In this document: one piece after another, positions 1 through 8,894 of the stretch
Position numbering within the stretch: position 1 is the stretch's first letter
Layout of the letters: each line of letters opens with the position of its first letter
Assembly (NCBI RefSeq): GCF_000442255.1
Contig: NZ_KE557289.1
Coordinates: 1 to 63,311 of the forward strand
Source: Salipiger mucosus DSM 16094
GTDB taxonomy: Bacteria > Pseudomonadota > Alphaproteobacteria > Rhodobacterales > Rhodobacteraceae
Direction: 5' to 3'
Length of the DNA stretch: 63,311 bases
The notes under the pieces: model-generated
Seen by the model: only the letters and a program-made list of their open reading frames with translations
Databases searched by the model: none
Told to the model about the DNA's origin: nothing
Translations under genes and position numbers: made by a program

Positions 1-261
1 CTCGCCGAGGCTGACGGGGTCGTCGCGGGCAACATGATGCTGGCCGCCGGGCTGCGCGACGCGCTGGGGCCTGTGCCCATCGGCGCCCACGACGACGGCA
101 TCCTGCGCTACGGCCCCGACCGGATCGGCCCCCCGCTGGTGCGCAGCCGGGCGCCCCTGTCCGAGGCCTGGGGGCCGCTCTGCGCCGGGCTGGCGGCTGC
201 GATTCGCGGCGAGCCTTGCCAGCAAACCCTTCTGAACGTGGCGCTTATCGCCGACAGCTGA
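1..261 (+). CDS. LacI-family transcriptional regulator, C-terminal part only
   Basis: The reading frame is open from base 1 and ends at a TGA at 259-261, so only the last 86 codons of a gene that begins outside the window are present. The residues VVAGNMMLAAGLRDAL followed by IGAHDD match the end of the periplasmic-binding-like sensor domain of LacI/GalR regulators, where a similar GN/ND element closes the sugar pocket. The DNA-binding domain is not visible. The gene lies about 90 bases before a sugar-binding protein gene and next to a perfect palindrome typical of LacI operators, so it probably controls that gene (AglR-like). The family assignment rests on a short stretch. Confidence 0.6.
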   Translation, partial: LAEADGVVAGNMMLAAGLRDALGPVPIGAHDDGILRYGPDRIGPPLVRSRAPLSEAWGPLCAGLAAAIRGEPCQQTLLNVALIADS

Positions 262-304
262 CGCGCGGTTGACAGCTCATGCGCGCTCCCGCATCCTGAC
301 GTCG

Positions 305-322
305 ATCCGAAACGTTTCGGAT
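305..322. promoter_or_regulatory. LacI-family operator palindrome
   Basis: A perfect 18-bp palindrome, ATCCGAAACGTTTCGGAT, lies between the regulator end and the aglE-like gene, 29 bases before its ATG. A central CG flanked by A and T runs is the usual form of LacI/GalR operators. Its position overlaps the likely promoter and leader, which fits repression of the binding-protein gene. Confidence 0.65.
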
Positions 323-351
323 AGGCTTTCAGAAGCTCAAGGGAGGACATC

Positions 352-1713
352 ATGACACGCCGCGCACCTGTTTTCGGGCTCGGTCCCGCGCTGATCCTGC
401 TGCTGTCGCAGCCCGCTCCGGCCCAGGATCTCATCCATCCGCAGGGGGAGGGCCCCTTCACCTGGTCCGCCTACGAGGACTTCGCCGCGGCGCATGATTT
501 CACGGGCGAGGTGCTCGAGGTGCGCGGCTCCTCGACCGGGCAGGACAAGGCCAAACTGGAGAACCTCTTCGCCTATTTCGCGGCCGCCACCGGGGCCGAG
601 GTGCGGCTTTCGGGCTCGGACAACTTCGAGCAGGACATCGTCATCGCCGCCCAGTCCGGCGCGCTGCCCGACATCGCCATGTTCCCGCAGCCCGGGCTGG
701 CCGAGCAGATGGCGGGCCGGGGCTTTCTGCACCCGCTACCGGACCAGAACCGCGCCTGGTTCGAGGAGAATTTCGCGGCCGGCGCCTCCTGGGCCGATCT
801 CGTGACCTACGAGGGGGCCGACGGCGCGGCGCGCATCTACGGCACGATCTTCGGCGCGGACGTGAAGTCGCTGGTCTGGTATTCGCCCATCGCCTTCGAC
901 GAGATGGGCTACGAGATCCCCGAGACGATGGAAGAGCTCAAGGCGCTGACCGAGCAGATCGTCGACGACGGCGGCACGCCCTGGTGCATCGGGCTCGGGG
1001 CGGGGTCGGCCACCGGCTGGCCCGGCACCGACTGGATCGAGGAAATCGTCCTGCGGACCCAGCCGACCGAGGTCTACGACCAATGGGTCCCCAACGAGAT
1101 CCCCTTCGACGATCCGCGCATCATCGCCGCCTTCGAGGAATACGGCTGGTTCGCGCGCAACGACGATTTCGTCGTCGGCGGGGCGGACAGCGTCGCGACG
1201 CGGGACTTCCGCGACAGTCCCGCCGGCCTCTTCACCATCCCGGCCGAGTGCTACATGCACCGCCAGGCCTCGTTCATCCCGAACTTCTTTCCCGATGATG
1301 TCGAGGTCGGCCCGGACGCGGATTTCTTCTATTTCCCGGCCTACGAGGACAGGGATCTCGGCCAGCCGGTGCTGGGATCGGGCGGGGTCATCACCTCGAC
1401 CAACGACCGGCCCGTCTCGCTGGCCTTCGTCGAGTTCCTCAAGACGCCCTTCGCCCACGAGATCCAGATCAGCCAGGGCCAGTTCCTGACCCCGCACCTG
1501 AAGGCCTCGACCGAGGCCTATGCCACCGAGGCGCAGCGCACGCAGGGCGAGATCCTGACCAGTGCGACCACCTTCCGCTTCGACGGCTCCGACCTCATGC
1601 CCGGCGAGATCGGCACATCCGCCTTCTGGCAGGCCATGGTCGACTACCAGACCGGCGCTTCGGCCGAGGAGGTCACGGGGAACGTGCAGGCCCGCTGGGA
1701 CCGGCTCCGGTAG
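352..1713 (+). CDS. Carbohydrate ABC transporter substrate-binding protein, AglE-like (orphan)
   Basis: This is a 453-residue periplasmic binding protein of the CUT1 (family 1 extracellular solute-binding) type, most like the alpha-glucoside binding protein AglE of rhizobia. Residues 1-24 form a signal peptide ending PAPAQ. The mature part has the family features FEQDIVIAAQSGALPDIAMF (around residues 93-112), VKSLVWYSP, and an insert with paired cysteines (WCIGLG and ECYMH). The start follows a GGGAGG ribosome site. In AglE operons the permeases AglF/AglG and the ATPase AglK follow, but here a convergent unrelated gene begins 33 bases after the stop. The protein must therefore work with a transporter encoded elsewhere, act only as a sensor, or be a leftover. 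The substrate is inferred by resemblance only. Confidence 0.8.
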   Translation: MTRRAPVFGLGPALILLLSQPAPAQDLIHPQGEGPFTWSAYEDFAAAHDFTGEVLEVRGSSTGQDKAKLENLFAYFAAATGAEVRLSGSDNFEQDIVIAAQSGALPDIAMFPQPGLAEQMAGRGFLHPLPDQNRAWFEENFAAGASWADLVTYEGADGAARIYGTIFGADVKSLVWYSPIAFDEMGYEIPETMEELKALTEQIVDDGGTPWCIGLGAGSATGWPGTDWIEEIVLRTQPTEVYDQWVPNEIPFDDPRIIAAFEEYGWFARNDDFVVGGADSVATRDFRDSPAGLFTIPAECYMHRQASFIPNFFPDDVEVGPDADFFYFPAYEDRDLGQPVLGSGGVITSTNDRPVSLAFVEFLKTPFAHEIQISQGQFLTPHLKASTEAYATEAQRTQGEILTSATTFRFDGSDLMPGEIGTSAFWQAMVDYQTGASAEEVTGNVQARWDRLR

Positions 1714-1746
1714 GGCGCGGCCGCGCGCCAGGTGCCGGCAGGGCCT

Positions 1747-2808
1747 TCAGTGAAGGTTGGACTTGCCGCGTCCCTCGCGGTCGCGCACCTGCTGCAGGAA
1801 TTCCTCGGGGTCGACGGTCTCCATGACGTGGTCGCAGGCGGCCCCGAAATCGGCATCCGGCTCCGAGGCGGCGATCTCGGTCGCCATGGCCTCGAACTCG
1901 CTCAGGCCGATGCTGTCCCGCTTGAGAAGCGCCGAGCGCGTGTTCACGCGCGTGTCCCGGTCGACGATCAGGAAGCGGACGGTGTCCGACCGCTTCATCC
2001 GGTCGTAGGTCGCGTTCGGCAGCGAGCCCAGGTCGATGAACTGCTCCTGCGTGAAGCCGTGCGGCGCATCGGGCGCGACCTGCCACAGCCAGTAGCCGAC
2101 GCTGCCGTGCGGCGTGGGCACGACCCCGGAGACCAGCCCGACGACAAGGTCGCGCTCCTCTCCGGCGGCCTGGGCCAGCTCGGAGTCGCAGGCGCAGAGG
2201 ATCACGGTCTCGAGGCCCTTTTCCGTCACCATCTCGTGGAAGAAGACCGCCTGCGGCAGCTCCTCGAGCTCGTCCGCGTCGTCCTCGTCCTCCGCCTCGG
2301 GCTCGATCATCCGCGCGATCACGCTGTCCGAGGCGATCTTGCCGGCCTCGATATCCTCCTGCAGGAAGGGCGCCGCGTATTCCGCGCCCTGCCGCACAAG
2401 GTCGAGATGCGCGTGCGGATCGTTCGTCGTGCTCGAGGAAATGCCGAGGAAGCGCGCCTTGAAGGCCGGCTTCTCGTCGGCCTTGGCCTCGCCCTTGAAG
2501 ATGCCGAGCGCGACAAGGTTGTAGCCGCCGTCGAGGGCCGCGTTGACCGAGTCGGTATCGGCCACGAGGTGCACGAGCGAATGGGCCACGAGCTCCTCGA
2601 AGGTCATGCCGTTCTGTGCCTTGCGCTCGCGCAGCTGGCCCCAGTTGTCCTGGCTGAACAGCGTTCCGATCACCTGCACGTAGTCGTCGCCGTCGGGCGT
2701 GTCGAACACCCTGGGCTTGCCCTCGCAGGCGTCGCGGTCGAGGACGAAACTCGTGAAGTCGGTCTCGCCGAAGACGTGGATGATGAGGCGGTCGTCTAGG
2801 TCGGGCAT
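1747..2808 (-). CDS. Uncharacterised acidic protein (353 residues)
   Basis: The frame runs from an ATG at 2808 (protein begins MPDLDDRLIIHVF). A longer in-frame extension upstream is low-quality, arginine-rich shadow sequence, so the inner start was chosen. The product is very acidic, with a run EPEAEDEDDADELEEL near residues 185-200. It has no signal peptide and no membrane segment. No domain is recognised. The presence of ELVAHSLVHLVAD and VSGVVPTPHGSVGYWLW suggests a folded soluble cytoplasmic protein. It is transcribed toward the aglE-like gene and ends 33 bases from it. The codon bias looks like that of a real gene; the function is unknown. Confidence 0.6.
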   Translation of the reverse strand: MPDLDDRLIIHVFGETDFTSFVLDRDACEGKPRVFDTPDGDDYVQVIGTLFSQDNWGQLRERKAQNGMTFEELVAHSLVHLVADTDSVNAALDGGYNLVALGIFKGEAKADEKPAFKARFLGISSSTTNDPHAHLDLVRQGAEYAAPFLQEDIEAGKIASDSVIARMIEPEAEDEDDADELEELPQAVFFHEMVTEKGLETVILCACDSELAQAAGEERDLVVGLVSGVVPTPHGSVGYWLWQVAPDAPHGFTQEQFIDLGSLPNATYDRMKRSDTVRFLIVDRDTRVNTRSALLKRDSIGLSEFEAMATEIAASEPDADFGAACDHVMETVDPEEFLQQVRDREGRGKSNLH

Positions 2809-3271
2809 CCGGGCGCTCGTGCAGGTTGCATGTCGGTGGCCATCGCGTGGCGGACGGTCTGTCGTCGGTCCCCGAAGCCGGGTCCGGGTGTCGGCGGCCG
2901 GACGTGGCTGCCGCTCCGGAAACGCGATCGGCCCCGGGTGGGGGCGCGGCGGTGTCCGGTCCGGGAGGTGCGGGGCGCCCCGGCGACGCGCTTCCGGTCG
3001 AAGCCATCGTCGTCCACGAAGCATGCGATCTGCAAGAGACCCCCGAACCACACGTCCTCCGGCCAAAATATGTGCCGGGACGCGAGGTTCAAGCGGTCAC
3101 TGAAGGGGCCGGCCGGAATCGGCGGATGCGGCCCGGCGCGCCGTGGCGTCCCGGCAAGCGGCCGGACGGGGCGCGGCTGCGCGCGATTTCCGGCGAAACG
3201 CGGTCTTTCGGGCGCTCGTGGCCTGCGGCGGCACCTGGCCGCGCCGGCCGCCCGAAAGGCCTGTCCGGGGC
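2809..3271. other. Non-coding gap of 463 bases
   Basis: Frames here are open only because the DNA is GC-rich. No recognisable protein, RNA or repeat was seen. The left part should contain the promoter of the leftward unknown gene ending at 1747. Confidence 0.4.
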
Positions 3272-3490
3272 TCAGATGTAGAGCTGATCCCGGAAAACGT
3301 GATGAACGATCTCGTCACGGCGCAGGCCGCGGCGCGCAAGCTCGGCGTCGCTCATGGCCGAGAGCTTGTCTGCCTGGCGCAGGCGCTGGTTCTTCTCGGC
3401 GAGAGAGATCAGGCCGTCGAAGATGCGGGTCAGGATGCCACGGTCGTCGGTGTCGTGGTGCGGGACGGAATGAATGTCGGTTGCGGACAT
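3272..3490 (-). CDS. DUF1127 (YjiS-like) small protein
   Basis: This 72-residue protein ends with the DUF1127 signature: RQADKLSAMSDAELARRGL followed by RRDEIVHHVF. The N-terminal half is a polar leader followed by a helix with ILTRIFDGLISLAEKN. Proteins of this family are small and arginine-rich, are widespread in alphaproteobacteria, and have been linked in some species to RNA turnover or phosphate and carbon metabolism; the role of this copy is unknown. A GGAGA ribosome site precedes the ATG. It stands alone and is divergent from the riboswitch-ribH2 unit about 270 bases away. Confidence 0.75.
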   Translation of the reverse strand: MSATDIHSVPHHDTDDRGILTRIFDGLISLAEKNQRLRQADKLSAMSDAELARRGLRRDEIVHHVFRDQLYI

Positions 3491-3759
3491 GTCGGGTCTC
3501 CTTGAATGTCGGGCGTCTGGCGCCCGCTGTTGAGCCAGAACCTAGTTGCCGCACCGCAGCATAACTACCGACGATCCCGCATCCCCGCGTCCCGCCCCGT
3601 GCATGCCGGGGCGTAAGGCCCGCCGGGCCTGCGTCGCCGCCCCGGGATTTTCCGGGCATGGCAGGCCGTTGCCCGAAATGGCAGCATTCGGGGCCGCCTT
3701 GGGTCCCGGCAGGTCATCCGTCACTTGCGCGCGCCGGAGGCTCGCTTATGGTGTGCGCG

Positions 3760-3900
3760 TTCTCAGGGCGGGGTGAAATTCCCCACCGGCGGTGACAGCC
3801 CGCGAGCGCCCTTCCGATGGAAGGGGTCAAGCAGACCCGGTGGAATTCCGGGGCCGACGGTGAAAGTCCGGATGGAAGAGACGTATCGTGCACGGCGCTC
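3760..3900 (+). promoter_or_regulatory. FMN riboswitch (RFN element)
   Basis: The conserved RFN pieces occur in order: TCTCAGGGCGGGGTGAAATT (3761-3780), CCCCACCGGCGGT, AGCCCGCGAGCGCC, a variable GGAAGGGGTCAAGCAGACCCGGT arm, then GGGGCCGACGGTGAAAGTCC and GGATGGAAGAGA. It sits directly before ribH2. A small hairpin built from CCCGC and GCGGG at about 3903-3920, between the aptamer and the ribosome site, may be part of the expression platform. By analogy, FMN binding would switch off ribH2. Confidence 0.93.
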
Positions 3901-3940
3901 ACCCGCCTTGTGCGGGCGAAAGCTCTGGGACCTTTTGTGA

Positions 3941-4432
<492 letters not shown>

Positions 4433-4439
4433 GGCGGAT

Positions 4440-4468
4440 GGCGCGGCCCCGTGGTTCGGAGCCGCGCC
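4440..4468. terminator. Hairpin between convergent ribH2 and tkt
   Basis: An 8-bp GC stem (GGCGCGGC paired with GCCGCGCC) with a 13-base loop fills the gap between the two stop codons. It lacks a strong T tract, so efficient factor-independent termination is uncertain, but its position suits a two-way terminator. Confidence 0.5.
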
Positions 4469-4472
4469 TCCC

Positions 4473-6479
4473 TTATCCCGCGATCCGCGCCCTGGCGCGG
4501 GCCGCGACGGCCTCGGCGGTGATGCCGAACTCGGCGTAGAGGCGTTCCGCCGGGGCCGAGGCGCCGAAGCCCGGCATGCCGACGACATCCGCCTCGCGCG
4601 CGACGTAACGGGTCCAGCCAAAGGCCGAGGCCGCCTCGACCGCGATGCGCGGCGCATCGCCCAGCACCTCGGCCTGATAGGCCTCGGGCTGCGCGTCGAA
4701 CAGCGTCCAGCAGGGCATCGAGACGACGGCGACGCCGTGTCCCTCGGCGTGCAGAGCCTCGGCGGCCTCGACCGCCAGCGCGACCTCCGTTCCGGTCGCG
4801 AGCAGCGTCACGTCGCGGCGCGCGCCGAAGCTGCGGATCACGTAGGCGCCGCGCGCGGTCAGGTTCTCCGCGCCCGCCTCGCGCAGCTGCGGCACCCCTT
4901 GCCGCGAGAGCGCCAGCAGCGCGGGCGTGGCGGGCCTGTGCAGCGCGATGTCCCAGGCCTCGAGCGTCTCGACCGCGTCGGCGGGGCGGAAGACGTCGAG
5001 GTTCGGGATCGCCCGCAGCGAGGCCAGGTGCTCGACCGGCTGGTGCGTCGGCCCGTCCTCGCCCAGCCCGATGGAATCGTGCGTCATCACGTAGGTCACG
5101 CCGAGCCCCATCAGCGCCGAGAGGCGGATCGCGTTGCGGGCGTAGTCCGAGAACACCAGGAAGGTGCCGCCGTAGGGCCGGAAGCCGCCATGCAGCGCGA
5201 GCCCGTTCATCGCCGCCGCCATGCCGAACTCGCGCACGCCGTAGCCGATGTAGCGGCCCGGAGCCTCGGCGGTGAAGGCGCTGTCCACCGCCGCCACCCG
5301 CGTGAGGTTCGAGCCCGTGAGGTCGGCGCTGCCGCCGATCATCGCGGGCACCGCCGCCGCGAGACGTTCCAGCGCGATCTGCGAGGCCTTGCGCGTCGCG
5401 ACCGTCTGCGGCGCGTCGAAGAGCGCCTTGCGTGCCTCGGCGACGGCGGCCTCGTAACCTTCGGGCAGGGTGCCCTCGATGCGGTGGCGGAACGCCTCGG
5501 CCTGCCCGGAGGCGGCGAGCGCGTCCTCCCACTCGGCGCGGGCTTCGGCGCCACGGGCGCCGATGGCCTGCCACGTCCCGGCCAGCTCCGCCGGAATCTC
5601 GAAGGGCGCCGCCTCCCAGCCAAGCGCGGCCTTGGCGAGCGCGCCTTCCTCTTCGCCCAGCGGCGCGCCGTGCGCCTTGGCCGTGCCCGCGCGGTTGGGC
5701 GACCCGAAACCGATCAAAGTTTTCATGGCGATGAGCGTGGGCCGCCCGGTCTCGGCTTTGGCCTCGGTCATGGCCCTGTCCAGCGCCTCGGCATCATGGC
5801 CGTCGCAGCGGATCACGTGCCAGCCGCAGGCCGCGAGCCGCGCCGGCACATCCTCGGAGAAGCTGACCGAGGTCGGCCCGTCGATGGTGATGTCGTTGTT
5901 GTCGTAGAGCAGGTTCAGCTTGCCGAGACCGAGGTGTCCGGCCAGCGAGATCGCTTCCTGCCCGATGCCCTCCTGCAGGCAGCCGTCGCCCAGCATCACC
6001 CAGGTGCGGTGATCGACGAGGCCGGGAAACTCGGCGGCCAGCGCCCGCTCGGCCAGCGCCATGCCGACGGCGGTGGCAAGGCCCTGTCCCAGCGGGCCGG
6101 TCGTGGTCTCGACCCCCTTGGCATGGCCCCACTCGGGGTGCCCCGCGGTGATCGCGCCCCACTGCCGGAAATTGCGGATCTGCTCGATGGTCATGTCCGC
6201 GTAGCCCGTCAGGTGCAGCAGCCCGTAGAGCAGCATCGAGGCATGGCCGTTCGACAGCACGAAGCGGTCGCGGTCGGGCCAGTCGGGCGCCGAGGCGTCG
6301 AACTTCAGGTGCTTGCGGAACAGCACCGTGGCCGCGTCGGCCATGCCCATGGGTGCGCCGGGGTGGCCCGAGTTCGCCGCGTTCACCGCGTCGATCGCCA
6401 GCGCCCGCAGGCAGTTGGCGAGTGCGAAGTTCTCCGGGTCGATGGCGGCCTTGGCCGCGACTTGGGGCTGATCGAGCAT
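4473..6479 (-). CDS. tkt: Transketolase
   Basis: This is a full-length thiamine-diphosphate transketolase of 668 residues. It moves two-carbon units between sugar phosphates, for example erythrose-4-phosphate plus xylulose-5-phosphate to fructose-6-phosphate plus glyceraldehyde-3-phosphate. Visible motifs are SGHPGAPMGMADAA near the N-terminus, the cofactor motif GDGCLQEGIGQEA with LLYDNNDITIDG, and in the pyrimidine domain THDSIGLGEDGPTHQPVEHL. The ATG at 6479 has a perfect GGAGGAGGAT ribosome site, which excludes the longer start. It is divergent from eryH across a 134-base control region. That position makes it a dedicated ery-locus enzyme disposing of erythrose-4-phosphate rather than the housekeeping copy. 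Confidence 0.93.
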   Translation of the reverse strand: MLDQPQVAAKAAIDPENFALANCLRALAIDAVNAANSGHPGAPMGMADAATVLFRKHLKFDASAPDWPDRDRFVLSNGHASMLLYGLLHLTGYADMTIEQIRNFRQWGAITAGHPEWGHAKGVETTTGPLGQGLATAVGMALAERALAAEFPGLVDHRTWVMLGDGCLQEGIGQEAISLAGHLGLGKLNLLYDNNDITIDGPTSVSFSEDVPARLAACGWHVIRCDGHDAEALDRAMTEAKAETGRPTLIAMKTLIGFGSPNRAGTAKAHGAPLGEEEGALAKAALGWEAAPFEIPAELAGTWQAIGARGAEARAEWEDALAASGQAEAFRHRIEGTLPEGYEAAVAEARKALFDAPQTVATRKASQIALERLAAAVPAMIGGSADLTGSNLTRVAAVDSAFTAEAPGRYIGYGVREFGMAAAMNGLALHGGFRPYGGTFLVFSDYARNAIRLSALMGLGVTYVMTHDSIGLGEDGPTHQPVEHLASLRAIPNLDVFRPADAVETLEAWDIALHRPATPALLALSRQGVPQLREAGAENLTARGAYVIRSFGARRDVTLLATGTEVALAVEAAEALHAEGHGVAVVSMPCWTLFDAQPEAYQAEVLGDAPRIAVEAASAFGWTRYVAREADVVGMPGFGASAPAERLYAEFGITAEAVAARARARIAG

Positions 6480-6613
6480 GACATCCTCCTCCTGAGTGAG
6501 CGCTAACATCCTGCCTGTGATCTAACACCGTGATCTCACAAAGTCACATAAAATGTGTTGCAATGTTAGAATTGAGTGTTATTTTGAGATCACGAAACGG
6601 AGGAGCCTTCGCC
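6480..6613. promoter_or_regulatory. Divergent control region tkt / eryH with repeated GTGATCT boxes
   Basis: This AT-richer stretch separates two divergent operons. It contains GTGATCT at 6517-6523 and again at 6530-6536, and the inverted copy TGAGATCAC at 6585-6593, which pairs over nine bases with GTGATCTCA at 6530-6538. A related GTGATC/GATCAC pair lies upstream of eryA (15220-15248). These are candidate binding sites for one of the two ery regulators. The ribosome site GGAGGAG for eryH is at about 6600. Confidence 0.5.
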
Positions 6614-7399
6614 ATGCCCGAGGCCTGGATCGGCACAAGCTGGAAGATGAACAAGACCCTGGCCGAGGCGCTGGACTGGGCCGAGGGGCTTGCATCCGCC
6701 AGCCTCTCGCCGCGCATCCGCAGCTTCGTCATTCCACCCTTCACCGCCACGCGGCAGGTCAAGGCGGCGCTGGCCGAAACGCCCGCTCTGGTGGGTGCGC
6801 AGAACATGCACTGGGCCGATTCCGGCGCCTGGACCGGCGAGGTCTCGGCGCCGATGCTGGTCGACTGCGGCCTCGACATCGTCGAGCTGGGCCATTCCGA
6901 GCGGCGCGAACACTTCGGCGAAACCGACGAGACGGTCGGCCTCAAGACCGAGGCGGCGGTGCGTCACGGGCTGATCCCGCTGATCTGCATCGGCGAGACG
7001 CTGGAAGACCGCGAGGGCGGCCGCGCCGCCGAGGTGCTGGCAAGGCAGGTGCGCGGCGCGCTGTCGAAGCTGACCGCCGATCAGGCGCGGTCCGAGATCT
7101 GGCTCGCCTACGAGCCGGTCTGGGCAATTGGGGAGACCGGCATCCCGGCGACGGCGGACTACGCCGACGCCCGGCAGGCCGAGATCATCGCCGTGGCCCA
7201 GGAGGTGCTCGGCCGCCGCGTGCCCTGCCTCTACGGCGGGTCGGTCAACCCCGGCAACTGCGCCGAACTGATCGCCTGCCCCCATATCGACGGGCTCTTC
7301 ATCGGGCGCTCCGCCTGGGACGTGGCCGGATACCTCGACATTCTCGCGCGCTGCGACGCCGCGCTGGACGCACAAGCCAAGACGGAGGAACTGACATGA
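6614..7399 (+). CDS. eryH: Triose-phosphate-isomerase-like EryH (tetrulose-phosphate isomerase)
   Basis: The 261-residue TIM-barrel protein belongs to the triosephosphate isomerase family. It has the active-site Lys segment TSWKMNKT (residues 10-17), the catalytic His in [15 protein letters not shown] and the catalytic Glu in [10 protein letters not shown], then the phosphate loop YGGSVNP. The loop after the catalytic Glu reads GETGIPAT rather than the GTGKTAT of true TIMs, in line with a changed substrate. In Brucella the orthologue (TpiA2/EryH) isomerises a 3-tetrulose-4-phosphate in erythritol breakdown. The start is the ATG at 6614, after GGAGGAG. Its stop overlaps the eryI start by four bases, so the two are translationally coupled. 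The specific function is inferred from the locus. Confidence 0.85.
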   Translation: MPEAWIGTSWKMNKTLAEALDWAEGLASASLSPRIRSFVIPPFTATRQVKAALAETPALVGAQNMHWADSGAWTGEVSAPMLVDCGLDIVELGHSERREHFGETDETVGLKTEAAVRHGLIPLICIGETLEDREGGRAAEVLARQVRGALSKLTADQARSEIWLAYEPVWAIGETGIPATADYADARQAEIIAVAQEVLGRRVPCLYGGSVNPGNCAELIACPHIDGLFIGRSAWDVAGYLDILARCDAALDAQAKTEELT

Positions 7400-7857
7400 A
7401 AATCGCAGTGGCCGGCGACAGTGCCGGCGAACCCCTTGCCCGGGCCCTGGCCGAATACCTGACCCAGAACCCGATCTACGAGGTCACCGAGGCGTCGCGC
7501 ACCGACACCGGGCCCGACGACTACTACGCCAACCTTGCGGACCGGATCGGCACGGCGATCAAGGCGGGTACCTACGACCGCGCCATCCTGTGCTGCGGCA
7601 CCGGCATCGGCGTCTGCCTCTCGGCCAACAAGGTGCCGGGCATCCGCGCGGCGCAGACCCACGACACCTACTCGGCGGGCAAGGCCGCGACCTCGAACAA
7701 CGCGCAGATCATCACGATGGGCGCGCGCGTCGTGGGGGCGGAACTGGCCAAGGACATCGCCGACGCCTTCCTGTCGTCGGTCTTCGACCCGGCCGGCAAG
7801 TCGGCCAACAACGTGAACGCCATCGACGCGGTGGACGCGAAATACCACACGGTCTAA
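7396..7857 (+). CDS. eryI: RpiB/LacAB-family sugar-phosphate isomerase EryI
   Basis: This 153-residue RpiB-type isomerase starts [15 protein letters not shown] and carries the family core [21 protein letters not shown], with the catalytic Cys in place (CCGTG), followed by [15 protein letters not shown]. In Brucella and rhizobia the ery-linked paralogue converts erythrulose-4-phosphate to erythrose-4-phosphate, the last step before the pentose phosphate pathway. It overlaps eryH by ATGA and is followed 65 bases later by the bisphosphatase gene, indicating one operon. Enzyme class is certain; the tetrose specificity comes from context. Confidence 0.88.
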   Translation: MKIAVAGDSAGEPLARALAEYLTQNPIYEVTEASRTDTGPDDYYANLADRIGTAIKAGTYDRAILCCGTGIGVCLSANKVPGIRAAQTHDTYSAGKAATSNNAQIITMGARVVGAELAKDIADAFLSSVFDPAGKSANNVNAIDAVDAKYHTV

Positions 7858-7922
7858 GGACCGGGGCCGATGGACCGGGCGCCTTTCGGGGCCCGGTCGT
7901 GGCTGAAAACGGATCCCCCGAC

Positions 7923-8891
7923 ATGCTGACACTGCCCAACGACCGCCCGACCGAGGCGGCGCTCCTTCACTCCTGCCTGCCGGACGGCGCACTGGGCGAG
8001 CTCATCGCCGCGCTTGCCGGCACGCTGCCGGCCATCGCGGCCCGCCTCGGCGCGGGCAAGCTGCCCGGCGACCCGGCGGCCGCCTGCGGGCAGAACGAAA
8101 GCGGCGACGTGCAGAAGGCGCTGGATGTCGGGGCGCACGATCACGTCCTCGCCGCGCTGGCGGGGCGGGGCGTCCGCCACGTGCTGTCGGAAGAGGCCGA
8201 GGCGGTCGAACTGGTCGATCCCGACGGGGCCTTCGACCTCGCCATCGATCCCATCGACGGCTCGGGCTCCATCGGGATCGGCGCGCCGCTGGGCATGCTC
8301 TTCGCGATCTATCCCACGGGGCCGGCCGATTTCCGGCGCCCGGGCCGCGAGGCCGTGGCCGCTGGCTATGCCTCCTTCGGGCATTCGCTGGATTTCGGCT
8401 TCACCGCCGGGCAGGGCGTGCAGATCGCGACCCACGACGGGCGCGACTTCCGCATCGCGGCGCGCGATGTCCGCCTGAAGCATCAGGCCTCGACCATCGC
8501 CTACAACGCCTCGAACGAACGCCACTGGAGCCCGGGCCTTCAGGCCTGGGCCACCGAGCTGCGCGCCGGGGCCGAGGGGCCGCGCGGGCGCGACTTCAAC
8601 ATGCGCTGGCTGGCCGCCGCGGTCGGGGAACTGCACCGCATCCTGCTCAAGGGCGGCGCCTTTCTCTACCCGGCCGACCGGCGCGAGGGCTACCGCGAGG
8701 GGCGGCTGCGGCTCGCCTACGAGGCGGTGCCCATCGCCTGCCTGATCGAGGCCGCCGGAGGCCGCGCGACCGACGGCACCCGGCGCATCCTCGACCTGCT
8801 GCCCGACAGCCCGCACCAGAACGTGCCGCTGGTCTTCGGCGCCGCCGAAGAGGTCGGGATCATCGAAAGACACCTGTCCGAGGAGACCTGA
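7923..8891 (+). CDS. Divergent class I fructose-1,6-bisphosphatase (possible sedoheptulose-1,7-bisphosphatase)
   Basis: The 322-residue protein is a class I FBPase by its N-terminal NESGDVQKALDVGA, metal-site SEE (around residue 82), DPIDGS, FLYPADRREGYREG and C-terminal LIEAAGGRATDG plus ILDLLPDSPHQNVPL. It removes the C1 phosphate from a ketose bisphosphate in the cytosol. Two things are odd. The almost invariant DPLDGSSNID has become DPIDGSGSIG, and the region usually reading Y(V/I)GSMVADVHR is WLAAAVGELHR. These changes lie in or beside the active site, so altered substrate choice is plausible. The start at 7923 was chosen because upstream in-frame sequence is shadow of eryI. It sits between eryI and an aldolase gene, with four bases to the latter's ATG. 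Confidence 0.82.
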   Translation: MLTLPNDRPTEAALLHSCLPDGALGELIAALAGTLPAIAARLGAGKLPGDPAAACGQNESGDVQKALDVGAHDHVLAALAGRGVRHVLSEEAEAVELVDPDGAFDLAIDPIDGSGSIGIGAPLGMLFAIYPTGPADFRRPGREAVAAGYASFGHSLDFGFTAGQGVQIATHDGRDFRIAARDVRLKHQASTIAYNASNERHWSPGLQAWATELRAGAEGPRGRDFNMRWLAAAVGELHRILLKGGAFLYPADRREGYREGRLRLAYEAVPIACLIEAAGGRATDGTRRILDLLPDSPHQNVPLVFGAAEEVGIIERHLSEET

Positions 8892-8894
8892 CAC

